Shown here piece by piece: positions 55,285 to 63,852 of a DNA stretch of 64,000 nucleotides. Position 1 is the first letter of the stretch. Every line of letters starts with the position of its first letter. A model generated the notes under the pieces. It was not told the origin of the DNA, did not search any database, and saw only the letters and a program-made list of their open reading frames with translations. This DNA is from Aliihoeflea aestuarii (lineage in GTDB: Bacteria; Pseudomonadota; Alphaproteobacteria; Rhizobiales; Rhizobiaceae), in NCBI RefSeq assembly GCF_024105665.1, contig NZ_JAAAMK010000005.1:174796-238795 (forward strand), in the 5' to 3' direction. A program made the translations under genes and the position numbers.

Positions 55285-55698
55285 ATGATCAATACAATGA
55301 AACTCGCGCCGCTCGGCGGCGTCGCACTGCTTCTCGCACTGGCCGGTTGCCAGGGCATGGGGCCGCAGTCCGGCCAGATGGCTTCGCGCCCGATGATGCA
55401 GGCACCGCAGATGAATGCCGGCGGCAATGTCGAGGGCGAGTGGGCAAGCACCGACGGCGTCGCCGTTTCGCGCTTTTCCAACGGCCGCTTCGAGACGATC
55501 GCGACCGATACGGGCAACCGCATGGCCGAGGGCAGCTACACTTATCGCGGACAGGACGCCGTCGAGATCAACATGACCTCGCTGATCCGCCAGACGACTT
55601 CGCGCGTCAATTGCCAGGTCGCCATGCAGGGGCAGCTCAACTGCACGGGCGAAGGCGGCAATCAGTTCTCGCTGATCCGCAGCCAGGGCGTTTCCTGA
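55285..55698 (+). CDS. omp10: Omp10-like outer-membrane lipoprotein
   Basis: 137 residues. A lipoprotein signal with LLLALAGC puts the acylated cysteine near residue 22. The mature domain (VEGEWASTDGVAVSRFSNGRFETIATDTGNRMAEGSYTYRGQDAVEINMTSLIRQTTSRVNCQV...LNCTGEGGNQFSL) follows Brucella Omp10 closely, including the paired cysteines of VNC and LNC. It is a small beta-barrel-like protein of the outer membrane. The start may instead be the ATG four codons later. A short hairpin follows the stop. Confidence 0.8.
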   Translation: MINTMKLAPLGGVALLLALAGCQGMGPQSGQMASRPMMQAPQMNAGGNVEGEWASTDGVAVSRFSNGRFETIATDTGNRMAEGSYTYRGQDAVEINMTSLIRQTTSRVNCQVAMQGQLNCTGEGGNQFSLIRSQGVS

Positions 55699-55711
55699 CG
55701 TTCAGTGTCGT

Positions 55712-55742
55712 ATGCGGTCCGGGCATGTCGCGCGGACCGCAT
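55712..55742 (+). terminator. Hairpin after the omp10-like gene
   Basis: A perfect nine-base stem ATGCGGTCC/GGACCGCAT (55712-55720 with 55734-55742), 14 bases after the stop. There is no T-run, so termination is uncertain. Confidence 0.4.
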
Positions 55743-55780
55743 CTCGATCCTGACGCAATGGCGGCCCGCAAGGCAATTCG

Positions 55781-56461
55781 ATGCTCGCTCTGATCGCGGT
55801 CGCCTTCTTCCTGCTCATCGTTGCGTTGCCGCAGCTTTTGGTGCGGCGGACGATCGCGCGCCATAGTAAGGATCGCCCGGACCTGCCGGGAACGGGCGCG
55901 GAGCTCGCACGCCATCTGCTCGACCATTTCGACCTTCGCCATGTTGCCGTCGAGCCGACGGAGCAGGGTGACCATTACGATCCGTCGACGAACGCGGTCC
56001 GGCTCTCCGGCGGACATCATGACGGGCGATCCATTTCGGCGGTCGCGATCGCGGCGCATGAAGTCGCGCACGCCATCCAGCACCACCGGGGCGAGCGCAT
56101 GTTCGCCCTGCGCGGAAGGCTCGCCGTCGCGGCGCATGTCGCGGACAAGGCGGCCGGCGTCTTTTTCCTGGCCGCACCGGTGCTCGGCCTCCTCGCGCGC
56201 ACGCCGATCGCCTTTTTCGGCTTGGTGGCGATCGGGGTCCTGCTTCTTGCCGTGCGTGTCGTCGTTGATCTCGTAACGCTGCCGCTGGAAACGGACGCCA
56301 GTTTCGGCAAGGCGCTGCCGATCCTGAAGACGGGCGGATATGTCGATGAACGCGACATGCCGGCCGCGCGCTCGGTTCTGCGGGCAGCGGCGTTCACCTA
56401 TGTCGCCGGCGCGCTGATGTCGTTGGTCAACCTCGCGCGCTGGGTGCGGCTGCTGCGATAG
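55781..56461 (+). CDS. YugP-family zinc metallopeptidase
   Basis: 226 residues. One hydrophobic N-terminal helix, the catalytic HEVAHAIQHHRGE (HExxH) near residue 92 and three further helices (AGVFFLAAPVLGLLA, FFGLVAIGVLLLAVRVV and VLRAAAFTYVAGALMSLV) define the neutral zinc peptidase 2 family. It is an inner-membrane protease of unknown substrate. DHYDPSTNAVRLS upstream of the active site is also conserved. It lies 82 bases after the omp10-like gene and may share its transcript. Confidence 0.88.
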   Translation: MLALIAVAFFLLIVALPQLLVRRTIARHSKDRPDLPGTGAELARHLLDHFDLRHVAVEPTEQGDHYDPSTNAVRLSGGHHDGRSISAVAIAAHEVAHAIQHHRGERMFALRGRLAVAAHVADKAAGVFFLAAPVLGLLARTPIAFFGLVAIGVLLLAVRVVVDLVTLPLETDASFGKALPILKTGGYVDERDMPAARSVLRAAAFTYVAGALMSLVNLARWVRLLR

Positions 56462-56600
56462 ACGGGTTCCGTTCGGGGAAGATGCGCGAAAGCGCTTGCA
56501 CCATGCTGTCCCAGGTGTGAACATGGCTTCAAACGGCACCGCAACATGCCCGTCACAAAGGTATGGCAGGGGTCGATGGGTTCACTCGGGAGCGTCCTAC

Positions 56601-58805
56601 ATGAAGAAAATCACCCTCGTCGCAGCCCTGTCGGTTTCGACCCTGGCGCTGAGCGCCGGCCAGTCTTTCGCCGACTACACGTTGTCGATCCTGCATATCA
56701 ACGATTTGCATTCGCGCATCCAGTCGATCAACGCGTCGGATGCGACCTGCTCGGACGAAGATGAGACGGCGGGAGAGTGCTTTGGCGGTGTCGCGCGTGT
56801 CGCGACCAAGATCAACGAGCGCCGCGACGCCATTTCCGGCGAGGGCGGCAACGTCATCGTGCTCGACGCAGGCGACCAGTTCATGGGCTCGCTGTTCTAC
56901 ACGACCTACAAGGGCGAAGACGCGGTCGAGTTCATGAACATGATCGGCTTCGACGCCATGGCGGTCGGCAATCATGAATTCGACGACGGGCCAAGCATTC
57001 TTGCCGACTTCATCGACGCGGCCGAATTCCCGGTCATCTCGGGCAACACGGTCGTCGCCGACGCGGACGAGGATCTGGCCGGAAAGATCGAGGAATGGAC
57101 CGTCGTCGAACAGGGCGGTGAACGCATCGGCATCCTGTCCGTTCTGGCGACCGACACGGACGTGACATCGAGCCCCGGCCCGAACGTGACCTTCGAAGAT
57201 GAGATCGAATATCTGCAAGATGCCGTCAGCCGTATGGAAGGCGAGGGCATTAACAAGATCGTGCTCCTGTCGCATGTCGGTTTCGTGCGCGATCAGGAGA
57301 TCGCCGCTGCCGTCGACGGAATCGACGTGATCGTCGGCGGTCACAGCCACACGCTGTTCTCCAACACCGAAGAGGGTGCGGAAGCTTATCCGACGATGGT
57401 CGCCAACCCGTCGGGGACCGAAGTGCCGATCGTTTCGGCCTATGCCTATTCGAAATATGTCGGTGAGATCGAGATCACCTTCGACGACGAAGGAAATGTG
57501 ACCGCCGCGACCGGCGACACGATCCTTCTCGACAATTCGGTCGAGCCGGACGAGACTGTGGCTGCACGCGTCACCGAGCTTGCCGCGCCCATCGAGGAAC
57601 TGATGGCGCAGAACGTTGCCGAGGTCACCGCCGCCGTCGACGGCAGCCGTGAGACCTGCCGGGCGGCCGAATGCACGATGGGTAATCTCGTCGCCGACGC
57701 GATGCTCGACCGCACGGCCGACCAGGGTGTGCAGGTCGTCATCCAGAATGGCGGCGGGCTGCGCGCCTCCATCGATGCCGGCGAAGTGACGATGGGCGAG
57801 ATCATTTCCGTCCTGCCGTTCCAGAACACGCTCGCGACCTTCGAGCTTTCGGGCGCGGACATCATCGCCTCTCTGGAGCATGGCGTCTCGGGCATCGAGG
57901 AAGTCGCCGGCCGTTTCCCGCAGGTCGCTGGCATCCGCTACTCGTTCGATCCCAACGGCCCGGCAAATGAAGGCCGCATCCAGTCGGTCGAGATCGAGGA
58001 GAACGGCGAATGGTCGGCGCTGGACGAGGGCGCGACCTATCTGGTCGCGACCAACAACTTCATGCGCAATGGCGGTGACGGCTACGCGCTGTTCGCGGAG
58101 AACGCCGAAAACGCCTATGATTACGGCCCGGGCCTCGAAGTGGTGCTTGCCGACTATCTGCGCGAGAACAGCCCTTACGAACCGGCTCTTGACGGTCGCA
58201 TCACCGATGTCTCGGCAGATGCGCCGACCGAAGCCGCCGTCGAGGAGGAAGCACCGACCGACGCATCGCAAGCGACCGAGCCGAGCGCCGAGGAACTGAC
58301 GACGCCGGCTCCCGCCGAGGAAGCGGCGCCGATCGAGGAAGCACCCGCTTCGACTGAAGAACAGGCGACCGAAGCACCCGTGACGGGCGATCAGGATGTC
58401 GTGTCCGAGCCGGTCGCACCGGTCGAGGAACCGGCGACGGACGCGCCTGCCGCGCCGGAGCCGACCGAAGCACCCGTCACTCCGGAAGCAGGCGAGACGG
58501 ACGAGGCCGCGCCGATCGAAGAGGAAGCACCTGTCGACGAAGCAGCGCCGATCGAGCCTGCCGCGCCGGCGACGGACGAGGCAGCCCCGATCGAGGAAGC
58601 CGGTCCTGCCGATGAGGCCGCCCCCATCGAAGACGCTGCCGCGCCGCAGACCCACACCGTCGTCAACGGCGACAATCTGTGGAATCTGGCCGAGCAGTAT
58701 CTGGGCAATGGCGAGCGTTGGCCGGAAATCGCCGAGGCAAATCCCGAACTGCGCAATCCGAACCGGCTCCATGTCGGCCAGGAACTGACCATCCCGGCAA
58801 ACTAA
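56601..58805 (+). CDS. 5'-nucleotidase/metallophosphoesterase with C-terminal LysM
   Basis: 734 residues. A signal peptide (MKKITLVAALSVSTLALSAGQSFA) exports it. The phosphoesterase domain has HINDLH (D35, H37), DAGDQ (D92), GNHEFD (near 123) and GGHSH; the 5'-nucleotidase C-terminal domain has NGGGLRASIDAGEVTMGEIISVLPFQNTL. Residues about 535-683 are a proline/alanine/glutamate-rich linker with repeated DEAAPIEE-like units. A LysM domain (HTVVNGDNLWNLAEQYLG...LTIPAN) ends the protein. This predicts a periplasmic nucleotidase tethered to peptidoglycan. ATG 56601 is chosen for the signal peptide. Confidence 0.93.
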   Translation: MKKITLVAALSVSTLALSAGQSFADYTLSILHINDLHSRIQSINASDATCSDEDETAGECFGGVARVATKINERRDAISGEGGNVIVLDAGDQFMGSLFYTTYKGEDAVEFMNMIGFDAMAVGNHEFDDGPSILADFIDAAEFPVISGNTVVADADEDLAGKIEEWTVVEQGGERIGILSVLATDTDVTSSPGPNVTFEDEIEYLQDAVSRMEGEGINKIVLLSHVGFVRDQEIAAAVDGIDVIVGGHSHTLFSNTEEGAEAYPTMVANPSGTEVPIVSAYAYSKYVGEIEITFDDEGNVTAATGDTILLDNSVEPDETVAARVTELAAPIEELMAQNVAEVTAAVDGSRETCRAAECTMGNLVADAMLDRTADQGVQVVIQNGGGLRASIDAGEVTMGEIISVLPFQNTLATFELSGADIIASLEHGVSGIEEVAGRFPQVAGIRYSFDPNGPANEGRIQSVEIEENGEWSALDEGATYLVATNNFMRNGGDGYALFAENAENAYDYGPGLEVVLADYLRENSPYEPALDGRITDVSADAPTEAAVEEEAPTDASQATEPSAEELTTPAPAEEAAPIEEAPASTEEQATEAPVTGDQDVVSEPVAPVEEPATDAPAAPEPTEAPVTPEAGETDEAAPIEEEAPVDEAAPIEPAAPATDEAAPIEEAGPADEAAPIEDAAAPQTHTVVNGDNLWNLAEQYLGNGERWPEIAEANPELRNPNRLHVGQELTIPAN

Positions 58806-58825
58806 ATCGACCGGTAATGCGATTG

Positions 58826-58849
58826 CGGGCCGTCCCCTGGGGCGGCCCG
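58826..58849 (+). terminator. Intrinsic terminator-like hairpin of the nucleotidase gene
   Basis: CGGGCCG pairs with CGGCCCG (58826-58832 with 58843-58849), extended by CCC/GGG past a bulged T. Only TTCCATTT follows, so the T-run is poor. Confidence 0.55.
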
Positions 58850-58977
58850 TTCCATTTGCAGCGCTGCGGCCAGACGCCATCTTGATCAGCCGGGCAGACA
58901 GCCTAGGTTCCGGCCACTTGCAGGATATGGCGGATACGCCGCCGGTGCGGTGCGCGCCGCGCGTGAAGGAGACGGTA

Positions 58978-60042
58978 ATGAATCTGGAAACCTCGATCGA
59001 CCGGGACACGGCGCAGGCGATCGGCCCGCTGCCGGGCGGACATCCGAAGGTGAAGGCACGAAAGATCGGGGTTCTTCTGGTCAATCTCGGCACGCCGGAC
59101 GGGACGGATTACGGCCCGATGCGTCGCTATCTGCGCGAATTCCTGTCCGACCCGCGCGTGATCGAGATGAACCGGGCGCTCTGGTATCCGATCCTCTACG
59201 GCGCCGTGTTGACGTTCCGGCCTTCGAAATCGGGTGCGAACTACAAGAAGATCTGGAACACACAAAAAGACGAGTCACCGCTGCGCACGATCACACGCGG
59301 GCAGGCCGAAGCGCTTGCCGCGCGTTTTGCCGGCGATGACCGCCTCGTTGTCGAATGGGGCATGCGCTACGGCAGTCCGTCGATGGCGAGCGCGGTCGAC
59401 AATCTGATCAAGGCGGGATGCGACCGGATCGTGGCGTTTCCGCTCTACCCGCAATTTTCCGCGACGACGACCGCCACGGCGAACGACCAGCTATACCGTG
59501 CGCTGATGAAGATCAGGCACATGCCGACCGTGCGCTCCGTGCCGCCCTATTATGACGAACCCGTTTACATCGAAGCCTTGGCGCGCTCGATGGAGAGGCA
59601 TCTGGCCGCGCTCGATTTCGAGCCGGAGGTCGTGCTCGCTTCCTATCACGGCATTCCCAAGGTCTATTTTGAAAGGGGCGATCCCTATCACTGCCATTGC
59701 GTGAAGACGACGCGCCTTTTGCGCGAACGGCTGGGCTGGAGCGAGGATCGTTTGCGCACCACCTTCCAGTCACGCTTCGGCGCGCAGGAATGGCTGCAAC
59801 CCTATACGGACAAGACTGTCGAGAAACTCGCCAAGGACGGCGTGAAGCGGATCGCCATCGTCAATCCGGGCTTTTCGGCCGACTGCATCGAGACGCTTGA
59901 GGAGATCGACGGCGAGGTGCGGGAAATCTTCGAACATGCGGGCGGCGAAAAATTCGCGCACATTCCGTGCCTCAACGATTCGGAAGAAGGCATGGACGTG
60001 ATCGAAAGCGTCCTGCGGCGCGAGTTGCAGGGATGGATTTAG
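58978..60042 (+). CDS. hemH: Ferrochelatase
   Basis: 354 residues. ARKIGVLLVNLGTPDGTDYGPMRRYLREFLSDPRVIEMNR, FPLYPQFSATTTATA, EVVLASYHGIPKVYFERGDPYHCHC with the catalytic histidine, and PYTDKTVEKLAKDGVKRIAIVNPGFSADCIETLEEI are complete. It inserts Fe2+ into protoporphyrin IX at the inner membrane, the last step of heme synthesis. GAAGGAGACGG precedes ATG 58978. The cysteine pair HCHC may hint at an iron-sulphur or metal ligand, but this is not established. Confidence 0.97.
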   Translation: MNLETSIDRDTAQAIGPLPGGHPKVKARKIGVLLVNLGTPDGTDYGPMRRYLREFLSDPRVIEMNRALWYPILYGAVLTFRPSKSGANYKKIWNTQKDESPLRTITRGQAEALAARFAGDDRLVVEWGMRYGSPSMASAVDNLIKAGCDRIVAFPLYPQFSATTTATANDQLYRALMKIRHMPTVRSVPPYYDEPVYIEALARSMERHLAALDFEPEVVLASYHGIPKVYFERGDPYHCHCVKTTRLLRERLGWSEDRLRTTFQSRFGAQEWLQPYTDKTVEKLAKDGVKRIAIVNPGFSADCIETLEEIDGEVREIFEHAGGEKFAHIPCLNDSEEGMDVIESVLRRELQGWI

Positions 60043-60100
60043 GGCGGTCGTTCGGGTGTTCTGCGAGCGCCGCGGCGTAGGATCGTTCGGGCACAGGAAT

Positions 60101-60182
60101 CCAAGCCTCGGTATTTCAACCTCCACACCAAAGCAGAACATCCCAAGCCTCGACATTTCCACTTGCACGTAAAAGCAGAACA
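60101..60182. repeat. Two tandem 40-bp units between hemH and the DUF459 gene
   Basis: Units at 60101-60140 and 60143-60182 agree at about 32 of 40 bases (for example CCAAGCCTCG...AGCAGAACA in both). The 42-base period is a multiple of three, so an antisense frame would repeat a 14-residue unit. They lie in the convergent gap of 172 bases. Confidence 0.75.
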
Positions 60183-60214
60183 GGTCGCAACGTGGATGTA
60201 GGCCGGAGCCAATC

Positions 60215-61438
60215 CTAAAGCGCGCCGGTCGTTCCGATATCGATCGGCCCGCTTGCGGGTCGCTCAATCATGAAGTTGTCGGCGCGGCCGCTGGGCGGCA
60301 AATTGTCTTCGGTCTCCTCGCCCGGCTGATCGCCGCGCGCCGGCTCGGAAGCAGGGGCGGCGTTCCGCATCGGGCGAACGCCGTTTCGGCCGAGCAGGTC
60401 GCCGCTCGCCGTCGCCGGTCCGAAAAGTGCGACGGGCTGGGTGCGGTCGATGCGCGGCGCATATCTCGGCCCATCCAGAAAACCATCTGGCAGGACAGGG
60501 CCGTAGAAGACGAGTTGGGGCTGAGGCGCCTCGCCGAGCGCCTGTTGCAGCGGCTTTTCCACGAAGAAGGCGATCTTCCGCTTGCCGGTGCCGGTCACGT
60601 TGATGCCGTCATCCGCGCGCAGCCGCGTCGGCTGACCGTTCATGTCCGGTCCGCTCTGGACGAAGGTGCCGCTTTCGTCGACGAAGCCGTCCCACACATC
60701 CACGAACTGTCCGTCGACCGCCTGCGCAACCTTGCGATAGACATCGTTGAAGGCAAGCATGTCGGCCGACATGGTGCTGGGGCGGAAGGGGATCATGCCG
60801 ACCCAGATCAGCGGGATGTCCTTGGCCGCAACGATGTTTGCCACCTGGTCCGCGCGCTGCTCGTATTCCTTCAGCCACAGATCGCTGCGCGGCGCCTGCG
60901 AGGCTCCGTCGATGCGCATCGCCTGGCGATCGTTCGAGCCGAGCATGACGATGACGACCGCCGGTTCGATCTCGTCGATCATCGGTTCGAGCGACCCCGG
61001 CCAGTCATAGTAGTCGTCGCGCACGAGACCGGACGATCCGTTGGAACGGTTGACGATCAGAACCGAGGCGTCCGCCTGGAAAGCCGTTTCCAGCCCCTCG
61101 GCCAGTCCGCCGGCAACGAAGTCGCCGACGAGAAGCACCTTGCGCGCGTCGTCGGCCTTGGCGACCGACGGTGCTGCCGGAGCGGGCGAGCGCTGGCGCG
61201 ATTGCTGTCCTTGCTGCTGGCGGCGCGGCTGTGTCCGCTGCGGCTGGCGCTGGGGCGCTTCGTAGACCTGCGGTGGTTGCTGGTTGCGCTGGAACAGGAA
61301 GCGCAACAGGCCGCCGCCCTGCTGACGTTCCTGCGCATATGCAGTCGAGACGGCAAAAGGCGCGCCCGAGGGCGCGCCGGCTGTGATCATCATCGCCAGA
61401 CAGAAGACGGCTGCGATGCGCAGACCTTGCGATGCCAA
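60215..61438 (-). CDS. DUF459 (SGNH-like) exported protein
   Basis: 407 residues. A signal peptide precedes AYAQERQQ, then a glutamine/arginine/proline-rich stretch (about residues 40-95). The SGNH-like domain has LLVGDFVAGGLAEGL, AVVIVMLGSNDRQAM and IPLIWVGMIPFRP. Where active SGNH enzymes have GDS, it has GDF; where a DxxH is expected, it has DGIN. The catalytic serine and histidine thus seem absent. It is periplasmic and of unknown role. A CDS with similar layout is often beside lytic transglycosylase genes, as here: 15 bases from the next gene on the same strand. Confidence 0.82.
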   Translation of the reverse strand: MASQGLRIAAVFCLAMMITAGAPSGAPFAVSTAYAQERQQGGGLLRFLFQRNQQPPQVYEAPQRQPQRTQPRRQQQGQQSRQRSPAPAAPSVAKADDARKVLLVGDFVAGGLAEGLETAFQADASVLIVNRSNGSSGLVRDDYYDWPGSLEPMIDEIEPAVVIVMLGSNDRQAMRIDGASQAPRSDLWLKEYEQRADQVANIVAAKDIPLIWVGMIPFRPSTMSADMLAFNDVYRKVAQAVDGQFVDVWDGFVDESGTFVQSGPDMNGQPTRLRADDGINVTGTGKRKIAFFVEKPLQQALGEAPQPQLVFYGPVLPDGFLDGPRYAPRIDRTQPVALFGPATASGDLLGRNGVRPMRNAAPASEPARGDQPGEETEDNLPPSGRADNFMIERPASGPIDIGTTGAL

Positions 61439-61453
61439 TGATGTCTCCGCCTT

Positions 61454-62701
61454 TTATTGTCCCCGGATGCGCGTCAGCACTTCCTTGGAAGGATGACCGT
61501 CGGCCTGCATGCCCATCCGCGACTGAAACGCCTTGATCGCGTCGCGCGACGCCGGCCCGATCTTGCCGTCGATATTGCCGTCATAATAGCCGCGCGTCAA
61601 AAGATGCTGCTGCAATTCCTGCGTCTCGTTGAACGAAAGGCGCGTGAACGGACGGTTCCAGTCGCGCGCCAACTGTCCTTGACCTGCGATCTGGTCGGCA
61701 AGAAGACCGACCGCGAGCGCGTAGCGATCCGCATTGTTGTAGCGCTTCAGCATGTTGAAATTGTGCAGGACGAGGAAGGCGGGACCTTCGCGGCCGTCGA
61801 GAACCTTCAGCTCGGCCCGGTCATTCGGGCGCGGATAGCCCTGTCCATTGGTCCGCACGACGCCGATGCGCTGCCACTCGGCCAGCGACATCGTTCCGGC
61901 CGGGAACTTGCGACCTTCCGGCAAACGCACCTCGTAGCCCCAGGCGTGGCCCGAGCGCCAGCCATTGGCGCGCAGGAGGTTCGCCGCCGAGGCGAGCGCG
62001 TCGGGGATCGAGTTCCAGATGTCGCGGCGACCGTCGCCGTCGAAATCGACCGCCCATTCCTGATAGCTGGTGGGGATGAACTGGGTGTGACCCATCGCGC
62101 CGGCCCACGAGCCGGTCAGATGGCGCACGTCGATGTCGCCGCGTTCCAGAATCTTGAGCGCGGCGATGAGCTGCTGGCGGCCGAAGCGCTGGCGGCGTTC
62201 GTCCGCATAGGCGAGCGTCGAGAGGGAGCGCACCACGTTGCGCATCACACGGTCGTTTTTCAGGACTTCGCCATAGTTCGATTCCATCGACCAGATGGCA
62301 AGGAGGATATGCCGGTCCACGCCCAGCCGCTGTTCGATCTGGCCGAGCAGACGGTCATGCTGGCGCAGCATCTGGCGGCCGACGCCGACCGAGTTGTCGT
62401 TCACGCGATTGTCGAAATAATCCCAGACCGGGGCGACGAATTCGGGTTGGTAGCGCGCACGCTCCAGCACTTCGGGGTCGGGCGCGGTCACGCCCTGGAA
62501 GGCCCGGTCGAAGGTGGACCCGGAAATGCCGCTTTGCGCGGCGGTTGACCGGAACTGCTGCACCCATCTTTGGAAACCGGCATCCGCGAAGGCCGGCGTT
62601 GATGCGACGGAAAGGCCGATGGCGATCCCCGCCGCCGCGAGCGCCGCGAGCGCCGAACGTGCACCGAGGCGAAATGATCCCAGCAATGTCTTCAAGCTCA
62701 T
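61454..62701 (-). CDS. Lytic murein transglycosylase (MltB family) with peptidoglycan-binding domain
   Basis: 415 residues. A signal peptide (up to about FADAG) exports it; there is no lipobox. The transglycosylase domain has HILLAIWSMESNYGEV with the catalytic glutamate near residue 145, GSWAGAMGHTQFIPTSYQEWAVDFDGDGRRDIW and ALASAANLLRANGW. The C-terminal about 60 residues (LQQHLLTRGYYDGNIDGKIGPASRDAIKAFQSRMGM) are a PG_binding_1 domain. It cleaves glycan strands to anhydro-muropeptides in the periplasm. Upstream of the DUF459 gene and probably co-transcribed. Confidence 0.94.
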   Translation of the reverse strand: MSLKTLLGSFRLGARSALAALAAAGIAIGLSVASTPAFADAGFQRWVQQFRSTAAQSGISGSTFDRAFQGVTAPDPEVLERARYQPEFVAPVWDYFDNRVNDNSVGVGRQMLRQHDRLLGQIEQRLGVDRHILLAIWSMESNYGEVLKNDRVMRNVVRSLSTLAYADERRQRFGRQQLIAALKILERGDIDVRHLTGSWAGAMGHTQFIPTSYQEWAVDFDGDGRRDIWNSIPDALASAANLLRANGWRSGHAWGYEVRLPEGRKFPAGTMSLAEWQRIGVVRTNGQGYPRPNDRAELKVLDGREGPAFLVLHNFNMLKRYNNADRYALAVGLLADQIAGQGQLARDWNRPFTRLSFNETQELQQHLLTRGYYDGNIDGKIGPASRDAIKAFQSRMGMQADGHPSKEVLTRIRGQ

Positions 62702-62912
62702 GAATATCTCCTTGATTCAGGATTTGAAGCGATTGTGCCCCGAGCGGGTTAGGAAAGCGTTTACCATGCGCGGCGTCGACCTCGCCTTCGACCCATCCGT
62801 GTGCAAGATGGCTCAAGATTGACACGAAAACGTCGGCAACGGAACTTTTGCCGCCGCGTTGAACACGCGTCATCACATTTTCGCGAACGAAACGAACGGA
62901 GTTCACCGACAG

Positions 62913-63782
62913 ATGAAGAAAGTCAGAAAGGCCGTGTTTCCCGTGGCTGGGCTTGGAACCCGCTTCCTTCCGGCGACCAAGACCGTGCCGAAGGAAATGC
63001 TGACGGTCGTGGACCGGCCCGTCATCCAATACGTTGTCGATGAGGCGCGCGCGGCCGGAATCGAACACTTCATCTTCGTGACGGGGCGCAACAAGGGCAA
63101 TATCGAGGACTATTTCGATCTCCAGTTCGAACTGAACGAAACCCTGGAAAGGCGCGGCAAGACTGCGCAGCTCGATATCCTGCGTTCCATGCAACCGGCC
63201 GCCGGTACGACGAGCTTCACTCGCCAGCAAGAGCCGCTCGGGCTCGGTCACGCCGTGTGGTGCGCGCGCGATCTGGTCGGCGACGAGCCATTCGCCCTGC
63301 TGCTTCCCGACATGATCATGCATTCTGAAAAAGGCTGCATGTCCGGGATGGTCGATCTCTACAACGACACCGGTTCCAACGTGATCGCGGTGGCCGAATG
63401 CGATCCGGCGGAAACGCACAAATACGGCATCGTCGGTGCGGGAGAGCAGGTCGGCGACGGGTTCGAGATCACTTCGATGGTGGAAAAGCCGAAGCCTGCG
63501 GACGCGCCGTCCAATCTCTACATCAATGGGCGATACATCCTGCAACCGGACATTTTCGACCTGTTGGCCACGCAGGAACGCGGAGCGGGCAATGAAATCC
63601 AGTTGACCGACGCCATGCTGCGGCTCGGCGACAGCCAGAAGCTCTATGGCTACCGCTACAGCGGCGAGACCTACGATTGCGGGTCGCCCGAAGGGTTCGT
63701 CGAGGCCAATCTCGCCTTCGCGCTCCATCGCAAGGATTTGCGGCCGCAGATCGAGGCGATCGTAAAGCGGCTCGCGGGATAG
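62913..63782 (+). CDS. galU: UTP-glucose-1-phosphate uridylyltransferase
   Basis: 289 residues. [39 protein letters not shown] with the nucleotide loop and lysine, [23 protein letters not shown], and [18 protein letters not shown] are the GalU pattern. It makes UDP-glucose for exopolysaccharide, lipopolysaccharide and glucans. ATG 62913 is chosen since the conserved [10 protein letters not shown] begins there; the frame opens 18 codons earlier. Divergent from the transglycosylase gene with a 211-base gap. No terminator is seen before the IS110 gene. Confidence 0.96.
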   Translation: MKKVRKAVFPVAGLGTRFLPATKTVPKEMLTVVDRPVIQYVVDEARAAGIEHFIFVTGRNKGNIEDYFDLQFELNETLERRGKTAQLDILRSMQPAAGTTSFTRQQEPLGLGHAVWCARDLVGDEPFALLLPDMIMHSEKGCMSGMVDLYNDTGSNVIAVAECDPAETHKYGIVGAGEQVGDGFEITSMVEKPKPADAPSNLYINGRYILQPDIFDLLATQERGAGNEIQLTDAMLRLGDSQKLYGYRYSGETYDCGSPEGFVEANLAFALHRKDLRPQIEAIVKRLAG

Positions 63783-63852
63783 GGTGCCGGCCGTTACGCG
63801 GTTCATCTAGGTAGCCGCGCTTCGTGGAGGTCAAGGCATGGCAACTGTGTTT

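Noticed and set aside
56553..59093. An 846-codon open frame on the - strand across the 5'-nucleotidase gene
   Set aside because: Antisense shadow; the + strand gene has signal peptide, active-site motifs and LysM.
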